A stretch of DNA of 64,000 nucleotides from Epiperipatus broadwayi (Eukaryota; Onychophora; Udeonychophora; Euonychophora; Peripatidae), in assembly GCA_028023455.1 (NCBI GenBank), contig JAQFVV010001037.1, positions 1 to 64,000 on the forward strand, in the 5' to 3' direction. A model generated the notes under the pieces. That model did no database searches. It was not told where the DNA came from and worked only from the letters and a program-made list of their open reading frames with translations. Below, one piece after another: positions 32,722-45,135 of this stretch (its first letter is position 1; each line of letters opens with the position of its first letter). The position numbers were made by a program, and so were the translations under genes.

Positions 32722-35700
32722 TGTTTAATGTCTGCTAATCAGATAAGTTATCTATCTGGGGTTTTTTTTACATCCATTTTTTTTTTTTTTCATTTTACAG
32801 TTGGTAAAAGATCTGGTCTGTTGATATAAGCATTACATCATTCACGAAGAAATTTGAAAAACGATTAAATAAGGAAATGTATTTTTATTGATATATATGT
32901 AATTAAGTTTGAAGAAACGCATTAATTAAAAAATAATAAAATATACGTTTTTTATTTATTTGAAAGCATTAATATTACAACCCATCTGTTTTATAGACAA
33001 TTACTCTGAAATAAAAATGATATTGAAGTATTTGGTGATGTATTAAAAAATTGAACTTGTTGGTAGACTTTATGCCCCAGCAAGTGCATCAATGTCTTCC
33101 TGAAATTATTGATACATATTACAAAACATATGATTGCACAAATCAAAACTTATTTAGAAATTCTTGATAATTCTAGGGAAATCTGTCTGTTAATCTCTGG
33201 GAAAAAAAAAACAATTAAATTTTGAAGTGCTTATAATTAAAAAACAAAACAAAACGATATCATTGCATCACAAGCTTCTTCCTCATTAATTATTCATAGC
33301 TTTGCTTAAACTTTTAAAAATAAATGTCCAAATACCCAATTTATGCTGGCCTATTCATTATACACCTTAATTACAGATTGTTCCACTCTTCATTAGCATG
33401 TGTATATGAACTTTTGAAAATTTTGGAAGATTTGAATTATGGAAGAATAAAAAGATACAGATTACAAATATTCATATGTTTCACTTCAATATAGAGTTGT
33501 ATTCATTACTTTAAAGGTTTTCATATGATACATGTAATTTTCTATCTTATTTTATTTACATTTTGGAATAAACCTCAATAGCCACTTATTAATCTTTGTG
33601 TAATTTTTATATTTAGTGCATATGAATATATAAAGAGCTAGCAAATAAATGGATTTGTTTTTAATAGCATTTATATATCATGCTTAATAAATATGAGGGT
33701 TTTTTTTTTAATGAAGAGTAAAATGTGCATTTTTTAAATTAATTACAATATGTTCATTCAAAATCACAAATTTATTAGTCTATAAAAATTATGGAAGTAA
33801 AATTTCCAGATTATTGTTCGGCATATGCAGTTAAGATTACAGAAAAACTAAAGAATAAATAAAACTCAATAACACAATTTCTGGATCATAGTTTAAGCAT
33901 CTCAAAATAAGAATACTTATAAAAATATAAGACCAATTAAGAAAATCTATGTGGTGGCAAAGATATATTAAGTTGAATTATATAATCATGATGCCTTATC
34001 TCTTTTGGAATGGGCATTTGAATAAGATTTTTTAATTAATATTATTTTGTGAACTTGATTTTTTGTTAGAACAGAACCCTGTTGAATTGCAATTTTTTTT
34101 TTTTTTCATTATTCTTTCTAAAAAGATTCAATATTGATTGCCTTCCTTTTCAAAACTATAGAAGAGGATAGAGTGTAGTATAGAAAATTATCTTGAAATC
34201 TTTTAGAAATAAAGATTTTGCTTCTGAAGAGATTAAGACATCAGATTATCCTGTCTAAAATAATATTGTTTAATACATGTATAAAGTACAAATATCAATC
34301 TTTAAATAACCTACAATAGGCAAAATCTCAATAATTCCTTTTCCCATAGAAGGACATAGAGAATACATTATTTATCAGGCTTGACAACTGCTGATGAACC
34401 GGGCTTTGAGCAATTTTCACAGCTCAAGCTAAAAACAGCGATTGGACAACTATATTAAAAATCCTAAAATCTACGTTTTGAATATAAATTATTTTTTTAT
34501 TTGTGGTTTACAGATTGGTTATTGTTGTTATTGCAATATTAATCTTCAACAGCCCCCCCCCCCCGTTATTATCCTAAAAACTAGTCCAATCGTTCAAAAA
34601 AAAAAAAAAAATTATTGTTTATATATGTACCCATATGTTTGTGAATGTATAATATTTAAAAGAAAAGACTTGGAAATTATTCAGCAACTTCGTGAAGCTT
34701 ATCTGTTCGTTTGATTTTATTCTTGTTGACTTATCTTAGATATTTGCTATTTCGAATCATTTTGTAGGGGATCATTTACTTAGAGAAAGGGGAAAAAAGA
34801 TCTTTGATCTTTTCCTCCCAGCTGTTAACTGACGCACTGTCATTTATGTTCTTAACTTATCAGTTGAAATATTATAAATCTTTCCAATTTCTTATTGGAA
34901 ACTTTTTGTATTGCTCCCACTGTTTGCAATTGGAAATTTATCGATTGTTTGTTATCTATCGTGTTAAGGATGCATTTAAAAATACTGTAAGTTATATAAA
35001 ATTATGTTAAAATAATAATAATAGTCAAAGAATAATAATTGGCCGAGAGTGCGTAAGAAATTCGAATGACTGTGATAGGTACGATCCATGGACCTTAATC
35101 TCCAGAATTTTCAACTCTATCAAACCACTTTAAGGCATAAAATATTTAGAATATAACATATTTTTAAATGTTATTATTGGTATCAAGTTTTAATTAAATC
35201 ATAAAAAAAAAAATTGTTCAGATGATTTAATCTTTAGTACTATATTTTTTTAGTTTTTATTCATTAATTTTTGCCTACGTTTGTTTTGATTTAGCTGAGA
35301 GGGTGTTTTAAGATATATTTTTATATTAACATATATATATTGTTTGATATCTGACATGAATATGGCATTAATAATTCTGATATTGTTTTCAGTATCAAGA
35401 GAAATATTAATTTTTGAAAAATTCTGTTATTCCTCTAAAACATCCAAGCTAGTTTTCATTTTTGTCCTTTTATCATCTAAACCTATAATCATTGTTTCAG
35501 ACTTAAATATTTATTTGTAATTCAGAGAATCACTTTTGATGAAATTAGTCCATAAATATTGTCAAATATATTTTTGGCATCCAAAAGCATCACCTATTCA
35601 TCATCATCAAAAATAATATAGTGCACCTTCCTAATCCAATATTAATTCCATCTTCATCATTGCATCACACTAACCAAACAGAAGATATTTTTCTTTCTAT

Positions 35701-35879
35701 ATTTACATGTTTTTAAGAAGACTTAATTTTACAAAACTTTTTAGGTACTGATTTAGCGTGCCTATGGGCATATATTGTAATATAATTCATATTTAATAAG
35801 CTTTTAGTTTTTTGAAATTTATTCATGCATCACCTTTTGCTATATATATATATATTTAATCATGTGATTTGATCAAGTA
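32722..35879. other. AT-rich intergenic DNA, no gene seen
   Basis: No gene is recognised. A run of 13 C at about 34552-34564 is striking in such AT-rich DNA, and long A runs follow at 34597. Open frames at 34442-34714 and 34804-35010 have no recognisable domain and biased, random-looking composition. Confidence 0.45.
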
Positions 35880-35993
35880 TAGTTGTACAAATTTGTGCCT
35901 TAATTTTTGAAATATTGACATAAATTATGACTTTGTAGTTGTACAAAATTTGCACTTTATTTTTTTAATTATTGATTTAAATTGTGATCTTGT
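35880..35993. repeat. Diverged tandem duplication (about 57-bp unit)
   Basis: 35880-35935 and 35936-35993 both start TAGTTGTACAAA and share the order TTTG-CTT-TTTTT-AATTATTGA-TAAATT-TGA-CTTGTA. Several substitutions separate the copies, so this is older than the other tandem duplications. Confidence 0.65.
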
Positions 35994-36175
35994 AATGAAT
36001 GGTCATATCCTGATCATGTGTGGATTATTTGATGTCATTTATTGCTTGGGTGTGTAAGCAGTTGTTTTGGTCAGTTCTTAGATTTCCAAATGGCCATTAG
36101 CACACTAAATCAGTATCCTTTTTTTATTCATACACATATTGCCCTACAACAACCTTTTCAAAGCCCCATGTAGTT

Positions 36176-36285
36176 TGGGTGCACTGATAGATTATATAAT
36201 TTAAAGTACATAGAACATGGGCCAGCACATTCACTTCTGGTACTTGAACTTCTTGTGAACTTTTGGATCATAAACCATTTGATTA
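36176..36285 (-). repeat. tRNA-like SINE, copy 1
   Basis: On the minus strand it reads AATGGTTTATGATCC, then AAGAAGTTCAAGTACC (B-box-like), and ends CAGTGCACCCAAAC. The same order of blocks occurs at 36300-36391 and 49541-49659. The B-box-like block and the repeated occurrence point to a tRNA-derived short interspersed element. Confidence 0.55.
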
Positions 36286-36299
36286 TTTTTAATATATAT

Positions 36300-36391
36300 G
36301 GTTTAGTGCAGTGATGGAGTGATGTTCATGAATTACCTCTGTCACTTCTGGTATTCAAATTTCTTATGAATCCTGAAGAAGAAATAATTCA
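36300..36391 (-). repeat. tRNA-like SINE, copy 2
   Basis: This is a neighbouring copy in the same orientation. On the minus strand: ATTCATAAGAAATTTGAATACC, then CATCACTGCACTAAACC at its end. It is more diverged in the B-box-like block than the copy at 49.5 kb. Confidence 0.55.
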
Positions 36392-37650
36392 GTTTTATAT
36401 ATATTTAAAGTACATCCCTCAAAATATTGTAATTTAATTCATTCTTAATGTGTCTTTTTAAAATCAGTAAGAATACAAGTATAAATTCTTCTCTTTATTT
36501 CTATATTTTCAGTAATGACTTTTATCTTTTTTGTTGCATGTTTTGATTCTTTATTCATTCTAAATTCAAACTACTCTTCAGTCATCAACATGTGTAAATC
36601 ATAAATATATAAACATCTATTTATTTCAATAATGTATTTGGTGCATATGAAATTAAATTTGATATTCTAAAATGTTTATATTAATAAGCCTTTCCCTGAA
36701 AGGAATCATAACCTTTCTTGAATTATAGATTATATTATGAAATCAGCTAATTTTTTAAAACTGTCACCCAAATGCTTTCAGTAATTAAATTGAAATGTCA
36801 TTAATTTTCTGGGCATTCCCAGATTTTAACTCAGCTATGTCATTTAAAACTTTATTGTCTATTGTTGCTGAATATTACGTTTTGATACATTTCACTTTTT
36901 TCCTCAACCAGATGAATCGTTTTATCAGTCCTCTCTATTAATAACTTAATATTATAGCTTCAGATTTTATTTTATTTTTGCAGATCTATTTTCTTCCCAA
37001 GTATTTTATTATATTAGAAATTAAACTTTTTTTTCTTGTGTGTGTTTTTAATCTCCATATATTCTTTTTTTAAACATACTTGTTTAACAACTTTCTATGA
37101 TTTATTTATCTAGTGCACTGTTAATATGTTTTTATCTTCCCTCTATCTTTTTTATTGATTATTTCTTTGTTAATCAAGATTTTATTAATATTCATATATT
37201 CTAATGTTCTTGCACACAGTTTTTTAATTTATTTTTTTCATTATTTTTTATCTTTTATTTAACTTTACATTTTATTTTGTATAAATTTGCAATTATTTTT
37301 TTATCTAAATATTTTCAACTTTTGTTATTTTTTTTATTTTCTTAATTGCTTGTTCTATTCTTGGTTTACAACTTTTTCTATGCTTAATATTTGGCATCAC
37401 TGAAGCCACTATTATACTGTGGTATTACTTAACTACTGTGTAATCTAGTATAAACATATATTTTTTATAAATGAAGTTTTTTAAAGTTACATCATTTTCT
37501 GTTTTTATGAGAATGAGTCAAAATTATCTGCATTCCATTTATAGAATTAATTTTAATCAACTTTAAATATATATATTGTACGCTCATTTTGATTTTCTTT
37601 TCATTACCGAGGGCATCACTATGTCACTAACTATCTAGAAAATTTAATTT
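36392..37650. other. T-rich intergenic DNA, no gene seen
   Basis: The plus strand is strongly T-rich from about 36900 to 37400. No coding region or known repeat is recognised. Confidence 0.5.
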
Positions 37651-39050
37651 ACAATGGTCAAAAGTTGATGATGATAAATGCTACCAATTAGACCCATGGA
37701 GAGAAAGAGATCTTTAACATTGTTCAGACAATTGAGAAAAGAATACAGAGACAAATGGTAGCCAAAATAATTATGAACAATTTTAAAATTTATTAATCAA
37801 ACAAAGCATGGAAGTTTGACCTACATTTCTCCAGCAGATTTATCAGAGAGTGTACAAGAATATTATAACATTAAACATCCTGGCAGATAAGTTTGTTTCT
37901 CACCTAAGAATTAAAAGGGATTTATAATGTCTTCCTGTTAGTAATTTCTATAAACAAATTCCAGTTTTCCTTTATTTAGAGATTTCAAAAGGGAACTATC
38001 TTGCATGGAAGTCAATGAACAGCACAGGTGAGCTTTCCTTAGCCTGGAAAAGAAACTTTGGGACATAAGAATGTTAAATGCCTGCAAATGCTCCAGAAAA
38101 GGCCACATTCAAGATCCCCCGAGGCCAACTCTGGCAATAGAACAAGAAAAGTTTAAGATTTTATATAAACTTAAATAAAAGAAAACAAAATCTCCACAAT
38201 TTAGGCAAAACAGAACAATACACTCGATAAATTGCTAGCCAAAATATTTCCGGTCTGCAGGAAATGCAATCCAAGCTTATCTAAATTAATTATAATGAAA
38301 AAGGGACAGGTGAGTTAAAAGAAAATGACTAATATCTGCCCATGCATTTATCAAGAATTAGTAATATAATAAGAGAAAAAAATCCAGTAAGCAGATAAAA
38401 AATAAACTCGCACTACCCTCTCAGACAAATAAATTTACAATATGAAGTCTTAAAACTAATACTCCAATTCATATAATAAATAAAAATACATAATAAAATA
38501 ATTAATGATATATAAATGAGCATGCATAACTTATTATCAAGACAAGTTTTTTTTTAAGATTAAGCTGAGACTTTAGCATGGAGATTTCAACAAGAGATTT
38601 AAGCCCTGATTATAATATGGAAAACATTCATTTACCTCAAGTCATAATGTTCTGCCTAGCTGATTTCTTCCAGCAGGGTAATGCATAATTTATTCTCCTT
38701 AGAGTTCATCACAAAGGTTTTTGATGTCCATTTATTTATCTATTCAGGAGTCTGAAGATGATCATTGGGATCAGTTTTGGACCAAGCTCTTAGGTCATGT
38801 TTTTGAAGGCACAATTATGGAGCTTTGGGATTCATATTGGGATTCTTTAGCACTGCATATTTTTAGAAAGGTTTCTCATAGTGTGTATTTTTGGCATGGT
38901 AACTGGATGGTTGCTACTAGCACAGCAAATAGTGATCAGTAATTTTCCAATCACAAAAATATAATATCAGCAGTTGTTATATAAGATGTGATCAGCAACC
39001 TTCAAAACATAGGGCATCTGCATTCCATGATTAGCAAATCTTAGCACAAC
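37651..39050 (+). other. Less AT-rich segment with unrecognised fragments
   Basis: The composition shifts towards more G+C at 37650-38300 and 38650-39000. Fragments such as NACKCSRKGHIQDPPR (near 38075-38120, C-x-C-x4-H) and a 73-codon open frame at 38721-38942, rich in Trp, Asp and His, are readable, but I recognise no family. They may be remnants of a mobile element or exon relics. Confidence 0.3.
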
Positions 39051-39555
39051 AATCTAATTAAGAAGCTGAATAATAAATCAATCAAAAACCTGGGGCTATT
39101 TATGTGAATTGTTATCTCCTGCCTAATCTTTAATTAAAAGGTTTTGACCAGGGTAAATCTTTATCTTTTGCTTAATCTTAATTAAAAAACAACATCTGAA
39201 CAGGGCTCTTATCTCATGCAAAATTAATTAAAGAAATAAATAAATAAAAAAATAAGTCTCAGCTTTTAAAAATAAATTAAAATCAACAAAATAAAAAAAA
39301 CTTTGCTTTTAATTACTGTAATGAAGAAAAAAAACAAGAGTCAAAAGAAAATTATTTTAAACTAAAATCTATTGAAAAAGTAAAATCACAGAAATTTAAA
39401 ATATAAATGAGTATGTGCATTATTGCATGTATTCTTAATACATAAAAAATAACATACAAAACTTTTAAATACAGTTTTCTTTTAAAAACTTTATAAATAT
39501 AAATGTTAGTTTTAATTTTGCAATGGGACTTTTGAAGTGGATAAAGCATCTGGTT

Positions 39556-39558
<3 letters not shown>

Positions 39559-39592
<34 letters not shown>

Positions 39593-39599
39593 TATATGT

Positions 39600-39637
<38 letters not shown>
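39559..39637. repeat. (TA)n microsatellite, interrupted
   Basis: There are two pure TA runs, separated by CATATATATATGTTGA. They lie at the 3' end of the mariner relic. Confidence 0.95.
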
Positions 39638-39639
<2 letters not shown>

Positions 39640-39642
<3 letters not shown>

Positions 39643-40651
39643 CAACATATCTTCCTGTTTTTTAATACATTTTGTCAATCTGTCAAAATGCATCATTGTC
39701 TTCACCTCTCCATCAGATGTGAATTTGTCTTTGTAGAACTTATTTCAGGAGTATCAACAGGTGGTAGAGTAATGGAGCTAGATCAAGACTATAGGTTGGA
39801 TGCTCTAACATTTCAAAATGATGTTTTAGGGAGTATCAATAGTGTGGGCAGAGGTGTGTAAATATTTATTGTTATGCAACCATACAACATCTTTAGATGT
39901 CAATTCTTTGCATTTTCTTCAAATTTTAGGCTTCTTCTCTTCAATTAATATCTAACTATAATGAGCTCTATTAATTGTTAAATTTTGTTTTTGCTGGTAA
40001 AGTTCCAATACTGGTTCTTAGAATCCCAGAATGCTGTAAACATCAATATTTCAAATGATGATTGACTTTGAACTTTTTCTTATTCAACAATTGGGAATGT
40101 TCCCATTTCATACTCTGCCATTTACAATCAAACTCATAGCAATGAATCCATGTCTCTTCATCAGTTTCATCGCTAGTAAGAATTCTTTTATTTTTATTTT
40201 CTTTAGAGTATCACTCCAAATTTTGTTTGTGGATGTTCAAACTCTTATTTGTGCTCATCCATGAATTGTTTTCCTACACATTCTTGTATATTTTTTAAAA
40301 ATTCCATGTATGTCATTGGTTTTTGTATAAACAGATTCATTGAATAATTATCAAATGATTCATACATAATCCACTGTCACTCATTCATGCAACATAATAT
40401 TCTCACATGTAAACTCCCTGTTGTTATCAGTAATGGGCATGGATGGACATCCAGATTTTTTATGGCTGATATTTGTGTGACTTTCTTGAACTTCTCTACA
40501 CATTAATACATTTTTTCCATGAAAAAACAGTTTTTTCATATTGTGCACAAAATATTCAATAAATATTGGTATTTGACATACTTTCAGATGACAAAAAATG
40601 AATAACTGCATGAAGCTCTTCTTTCATACAAATTAGAATTGGGGCTGCCAT
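39640..40651 (-). pseudogene. mariner transposase pseudogene
   Basis: A likely start at 40651 gives MAAPILICMKEELHAVIHFL, the N-terminal helix-turn-helix region. REVQESHTNISHKKSGCPS corresponds to the RF/G-R-x-S-x-x-D-x-x-x-S-G-R-P linker. ETWIHCYEFDCKWQSMKWEH near 40160-40100 is the first catalytic segment (DETWIHHYEPESKxQSMEW), with the Asp still visible in TSDETDEETW. TAFWDSK near 40030 and PVLELYQQK follow. WLHNNKYLHTSAHT near 39870-39840 is the second catalytic segment, with Asn where Asp is expected (LLHDNARPHTA). Then the sequence jumps towards FTSDGEVK and LTKCIKKQEDML, the C-terminal WTKCIEKQGDY. Stops, frameshifts and a shortened third-Asp region make it inactive. Confidence 0.82.
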
Positions 40652-40768
40652 TGTTTTTTATATCACAGTTACATTTGAATTGATAAAACAGTTCAGAATT
40701 GAAGAATAGTGATTAGGGAGACAGTAACCTCATATAGAAAGTATTGATAAGATAGTGCACCAACAAAA

Positions 40769-41033
40769 GTTTTAAAATAACCAGAATGTGATAATTTTTG
40801 ATTTATTTATTTATTTTTCTTTATTTTTTAAAATTATTAACTCTAATCTTTACAATTTTATCTTTACTGCCTTCATCTATTAATAACATTTCAAGAATCA
40901 CACTTTCATCATACAAATAATTTTTTACCTATTATAATATACTTTTTAAATTTCTTTTTATATTATTTTCATTAATTAGCATATAGACTTATATAATTAT
41001 TTTTGGAACATCTATTTGAGCACTAATTTTATC
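40769..41033. other. AT-rich spacer between mariner and hAT-2
   Basis: No feature is recognised in this stretch of about 265 bases. Confidence 0.5.
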
Positions 41034-41041
41034 ATTTATCC
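41034..41041. repeat. Target-site duplication, left copy (hAT-2)
   Basis: ATTTATCC lies directly before the inverted end. The counterpart at 44044-44051 is ATTTATAC (7 of 8 identical). Confidence 0.8.
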
Positions 41042-44000
41042 TTGCCATGTCAAACTGGCAGCCCATGGGCCACATGTGGTCCTCGATGGGATTTTTTATG
41101 GTCCATGACTACGATGCTATACAATAAAATGAAAACAGAACAATATGTCGCAAATAATAAATTAATCTTAAAAAACAAGCTTTGATATTTAATTACCTGA
41201 ACTAAAATATATACAATAATTGTTGTCTCCATATATAGCTAATTTATAATTCTTGGTTACATGCATAGCTAAATATTTTTGATGACATGCCTTTATGATG
41301 ATGAAGCATTTGAGATATGTGAACACCAAAGCTGGCAGCATTAATAATGTGCTACAGTGCTTCTGAGAACATAAATACATTCCAACAAAACTTTAGTCAG
41401 CTATTTGTGCCACCAACATAGCAATTCTATCTGCAGATGTCAGGTTTTTCTTAGAATTGTAACAAAAGGCAGTTGTGCTAGTTTCTTTGTTCTGATTGGT
41501 GTGTTAAAAATTTGCAGATTATTTTATTTTATAACTCATTCAAAAAATATAAGTAAACTGCTATGTCTGATAGTTTTTACCTTTCTGAAACTAGTCAGAC
41601 AGCATAAGAAATAACAAGCATGCATTTGACATTTTGTTTTATAATATTTTAATTATAATCAAACATGAGAAGCTATTATAATTCAGAATGCAAAATGCTA
41701 AAATTCCACAATTTTACCAGTCTATGTTCAGCCTCGGGGAACTTCAGTAGCTTCGACCATTTCTAATCTATGGCCTTATGCACAGCTTTCTTCTTTGTCA
41801 CATCTCTATCTTAATTGCTCCATTTTTGGGAAGTCTGGAGTGAGAGAGAGAAAATATAATCCATCCCTTTTATAGATACCTCCATATATCGAGCACATTT
41901 TCAGGAGTGAGAATCAACAGCAGCATTCTTTACATTTAATAACTTGAGTAGTATTAAATCCTTATGAGACATATATAGCATAAATGTAGTTGCAATTTTT
42001 TTAATTTTTAAAATTTAAATCTAAAGCTCTATTTTTATTATAGAAAACACCACTTCCAATGCTAAATAAAAAATGAAAGATTAATGATGAGGGAAGAAAA
42101 TTTCAAGAAAGGTGGGAACTGAACTATTTTGTGGAAGTGAACAATAAGATTACATGCTTAATTTGCAAAGAAACAATTAGTGTCGCTAAAGAATACAATA
42201 TTAAGTGACATTATAGCACTAATCATTAAAAACAATGAAGAATTCATTAAGTAGCCATCAAGGAGTGATTACAAAATTTATGAAAAGTAATGAATCAGTA
42301 ACAAGAGCTAGTTACAAAATAAGCTATTTATTAGCAAAGCATTCAAAATCATTCACTGATGGTTATTTAATCAAGGAATGCATGATTAAAGGTCAAATTT
42401 GTCCAGAAAAGGTACAGGCATTTTGAGACAGTCATCATCAAGAAATACAGTGGCAAATAGAATTACTGAAATGGCAGATGACATCACTTCACATCTACCA
42501 AAATTCAGTTCTTTTCAATTGTGATTGATGAAACCATGGGTATAAGAGATGTTGCACAAGTTGCTGTTTTTTTCATGGTTGCCATAATAACATGAGGATC
42601 ACTGAAGAATTGTTGGAATCCATCCCTCTTCATGGAACAACAATTGGTGAAGATATTTTTGATGCCACATGGAGCACTTTAGAAAAACTTAATTTATCTC
42701 TTGACAGTCTTGTTCCTGTGACAACTGGTGGTGCTAAATTGATGATGGATGAAACTAAAGGTTTTTTGTCATGACTGGTAAGGAAATTACAAGATGAGTT
42801 TCCAGATAAACCGAAAATCAAGGCTTTTCATTGCTTCATTCACCAGCAAGTTCTCTGTTTAAAATTATTAAAAATGGACCAAATACTTAAAACAGTTACA
42901 AAGACAATCAATTTTATTTGATTAAGAGCACTTAAACATCACCAATTTACTTCATTCCTTAAAGATTTAGAATCTGAATTTGTAGATTTTCCTTATTACA
43001 CAGAAGTTCATTGTTAGTTCTCCATAATGTCTTAAAGAGCTTCTATCTGCTTTTGGAAGAAATTAATATTATTTTTTAAAATGAAAGATGAAAAAAACAA
43101 AAATATATCAATTATAAAAGACCCATTGTGGGTACATTTTTAACAGATATTACAGGCCATCTGAATAATCTTAATATTACATTGCAAGGCAAAGGTCACT
43201 TGATAACAAATATATATGATGCAGTTGCAAGCTTTGTATGAAAACTAAATTTGTTTAAAAATCATTTGCAAAAGGATGTTTTGATGTATTTTCCTATGTG
43301 TGAGCAGTTAAAAGCAGAAAATTAAAGTTGCTCATTTTCACAATACTCTGCAAAAATTGAAAAATAAAAAATGAATTCGATAAATGTTTTGATGATTTCA
43401 AGAGTTAGAAGAAATTTTTTTCTCTTTTCACTGGACCTTTTGCCTTTGAAGTTGAAAAAGCTCCAGCTTCAATACAACTGGAATTAATTGATTTCCAGAA
43501 TGATTCAATTTTAAAAAACAAATATTGAGAAGTAGGAATGTCAAAATATATTCCTAGTTAGATAAAAGAATACCCAGAAATGAAAAAAATTGCTGCACAT
43601 ATTTTAGGCTTTTTTGGAAGTACATATTTATATGAGCAATTATTTTCATGCTTGAAATTAAATAAACAGCTTACAGATCAAGTTTAACTGATAAACATCT
43701 ATCTGCCATAATGAAATTTTTTTGTTCTCAGTCTTTGAATCCATATATTGAAAAACTAGGAGGAGGAAAGCGTTGGCAAGTTTCCAGTAAAAACAATAAA
43801 TTGTAGTTTTATAAATATGTAATCAAATAAAATAAATGTTTAAATAAAACCAATACTATATCAATTGTATATTATTGAACTGAATTAACTAAACTACATA
43901 ATATGCTTTAATTATCCCACCTATATTCCCATATTCTCACTTCAAAATACAATTTTAAGAAAATTTGTAAGCGTGATGTGACCCGTGAGAATCTTATCAG

Positions 44001-44043
44001 TAACATAAAATAGCTCCTTGTTTGAGTGAGTTTGACACACCTG
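41042..44043 (+). mobile_element. hAT DNA transposon (hAT-2), complete but defective
   Basis: A 3.0-kb element. The left end reads TTGCCATGTCAAACTGGCAG and continues with GCCCATGGGCCACATGTGG. The right end, reverse complemented, reads CAGGTGTGTCAAACTCACTC, with a GGGTCACATCA block further in. GTCAAACT and the GGGCCACAT-like subterminal box match the well-known hAT termini of the CAGGGGTGTCAAACTCG type. An 8-bp TSD (7 of 8) flanks it. The interior encodes a transposase pseudogene at 42045-43806, and about 1 kb of 5' non-coding sequence precedes it. Confidence 0.9.
42045..43806 (+). pseudogene. hAT transposase pseudogene, GTF2IRD2/FAM200-like
   Basis: This is a domesticated-gene-like hAT transposase family that is widespread in animals. 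Blocks in order: FQERWELNYFVEVNNKITC with CLICKETISVAKEYNIK (BED-type finger, about 42100-42200), VTRASYKISYLLAKHSKSF and FTDGYLIKECMIK (open frame 42235-42426), then CPEKVQAF. IVIDETMG near 42520 is the first Asp segment (ALDESTD-like). The frame at 42592-42774 has ITEELLESIPLHGTTIGEDI and the LVPVTTGGAKLM equivalent of CLTTDGAPAM, in which Gly replaces the expected Asp. FHCFIHQQVLCLK near 42830-42865 is the C-x-x-H-x-E-A-L-like block. A degraded dimerisation region is near 43570-43760. Several stops, plus the lost Asp, mean no activity. Confidence 0.88.
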
Positions 44044-44051
44044 ATTTATAC
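44044..44051. repeat. Target-site duplication, right copy (hAT-2)
   Basis: ATTTATAC, one base different from 41034-41041, directly follows the right inverted end. Confidence 0.8.
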
Positions 44052-45135
44052 AATAGTAATTCATCTGCTTTTATCACCAGAACAATAAATTATGTGTTTT
44101 AGTTTATTTTTCATCTCATAATCCTTTTTTATCCATTTTTAATAATAAATATTTCATTTTTCTTTTCTATTTTTAGTTTTCATATTCCATGCATAATTTT
44201 AATATTTGTTGGAATTGGTGAATTAGATTCATATATTCACATTCTAAACATCGTAAAACATTTTGCCTCTTATTTTTATTCACAAAAAAAAAAATCATTT
44301 TAATAAATATAAGCTTAATTAATAAAAAAATAATTAACACACATAATAACATGATCATCTATATTTAGATACTAAATAAAATTCTATGCACCAAGTTGAT
44401 TATTCCACAAGTAAATATGTCAAAAGTAATGGTTCACATATCCATTAAACATACATAAGACATAGGGGTTGAGTCTAATCTGGGTGAACCTTTTTTAAAA
44501 TTACTCACAAGCACAAATTTAGATTTATTTTTTTCCAAGTGTGTAGTAATAGTCAACCTAGTTAACCATTCAATAGTGATTGCTAATAAGATATTTAGCT
44601 ATTTTTAGCTAGAGTACAAAAGTCCCAGATTAATTTGGGTTTGTTACATATATATATATATTGATGCACTGACTGTGAAAACTAAGTTTATGATTATAAT
44701 ATGACATAGTTTCAATACTGTTGGGAGGGGGGTCATATATTTTATCAACTTCTTACCTCTAAGATTCATTTCATCATATTCATTTATTTAATTATAATAA
44801 TTGTAAATCATCTGACATTATTTCACCAGTTTGAATTTGTCTTTCTTTATAATAAAATCAATTATTATAATTTTATAAATGTTTGTCATATAATTGTGAA
44901 AATTATTACAGTTTTTCTAGTATTTTATATAAATGTTTTATTGACATTTTATCTCAATATTTTAGTGATGTTTATATTTGATAACTCAAAGCAATGTTTT
45001 AAATAAATGTTTTCCATTTGAATGAACTTATACTAGGTTGATTATTGATACATTTGTCTTTTCAAATATATTTTTCTGTGAAAGGAGTAATCACTTAATA
45101 ATGATGCTAAAAGTATCAAAGCTTAAAAATAGAAC
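44052..45135. other. AT-rich intergenic DNA, no gene seen
   Basis: No gene is recognised. A short (TA)n lies near 44648-44660. Confidence 0.5.

Larger units (their letters stand above)
39529..40768 (-). mobile_element. mariner-type DNA transposon relic
   Basis: The span is about 1.24 kb, the usual mariner size. Candidate degraded terminal repeats are ACTTTTGAAGTGG... at the left (about 39529) and the reverse complement of ...TGCACCAACAAAAGT at the right (about 40766), which share ACTTTTG and a TCAATA block. These ends are tentative. The interior encodes a minus-strand transposase pseudogene. A (TA)n microsatellite at 39559-39637 sits just past the coding end and has probably grown after insertion. 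Confidence 0.65.

Noticed and set aside
35430-35640. LLDAKNIFDNI on the minus strand as reverse transcriptase motif A
   Set aside because: No neighbouring reverse transcriptase motifs follow in the right order, so the match may be chance.
38721-38942. 73-codon frame rich in Trp and Asp as a gene
   Set aside because: No recognisable domain, no intron or promoter evidence, and the surrounding sequence is full of stops. I kept it only as an unrecognised fragment.
39352-39861. Ile/Tyr-rich open frames across the (TA)n tract on both strands
   Set aside because: They come from translating TA repeats. Only the short LTKCIKKQEDML piece on the minus strand is real transposase homology, and it is included in the mariner relic.
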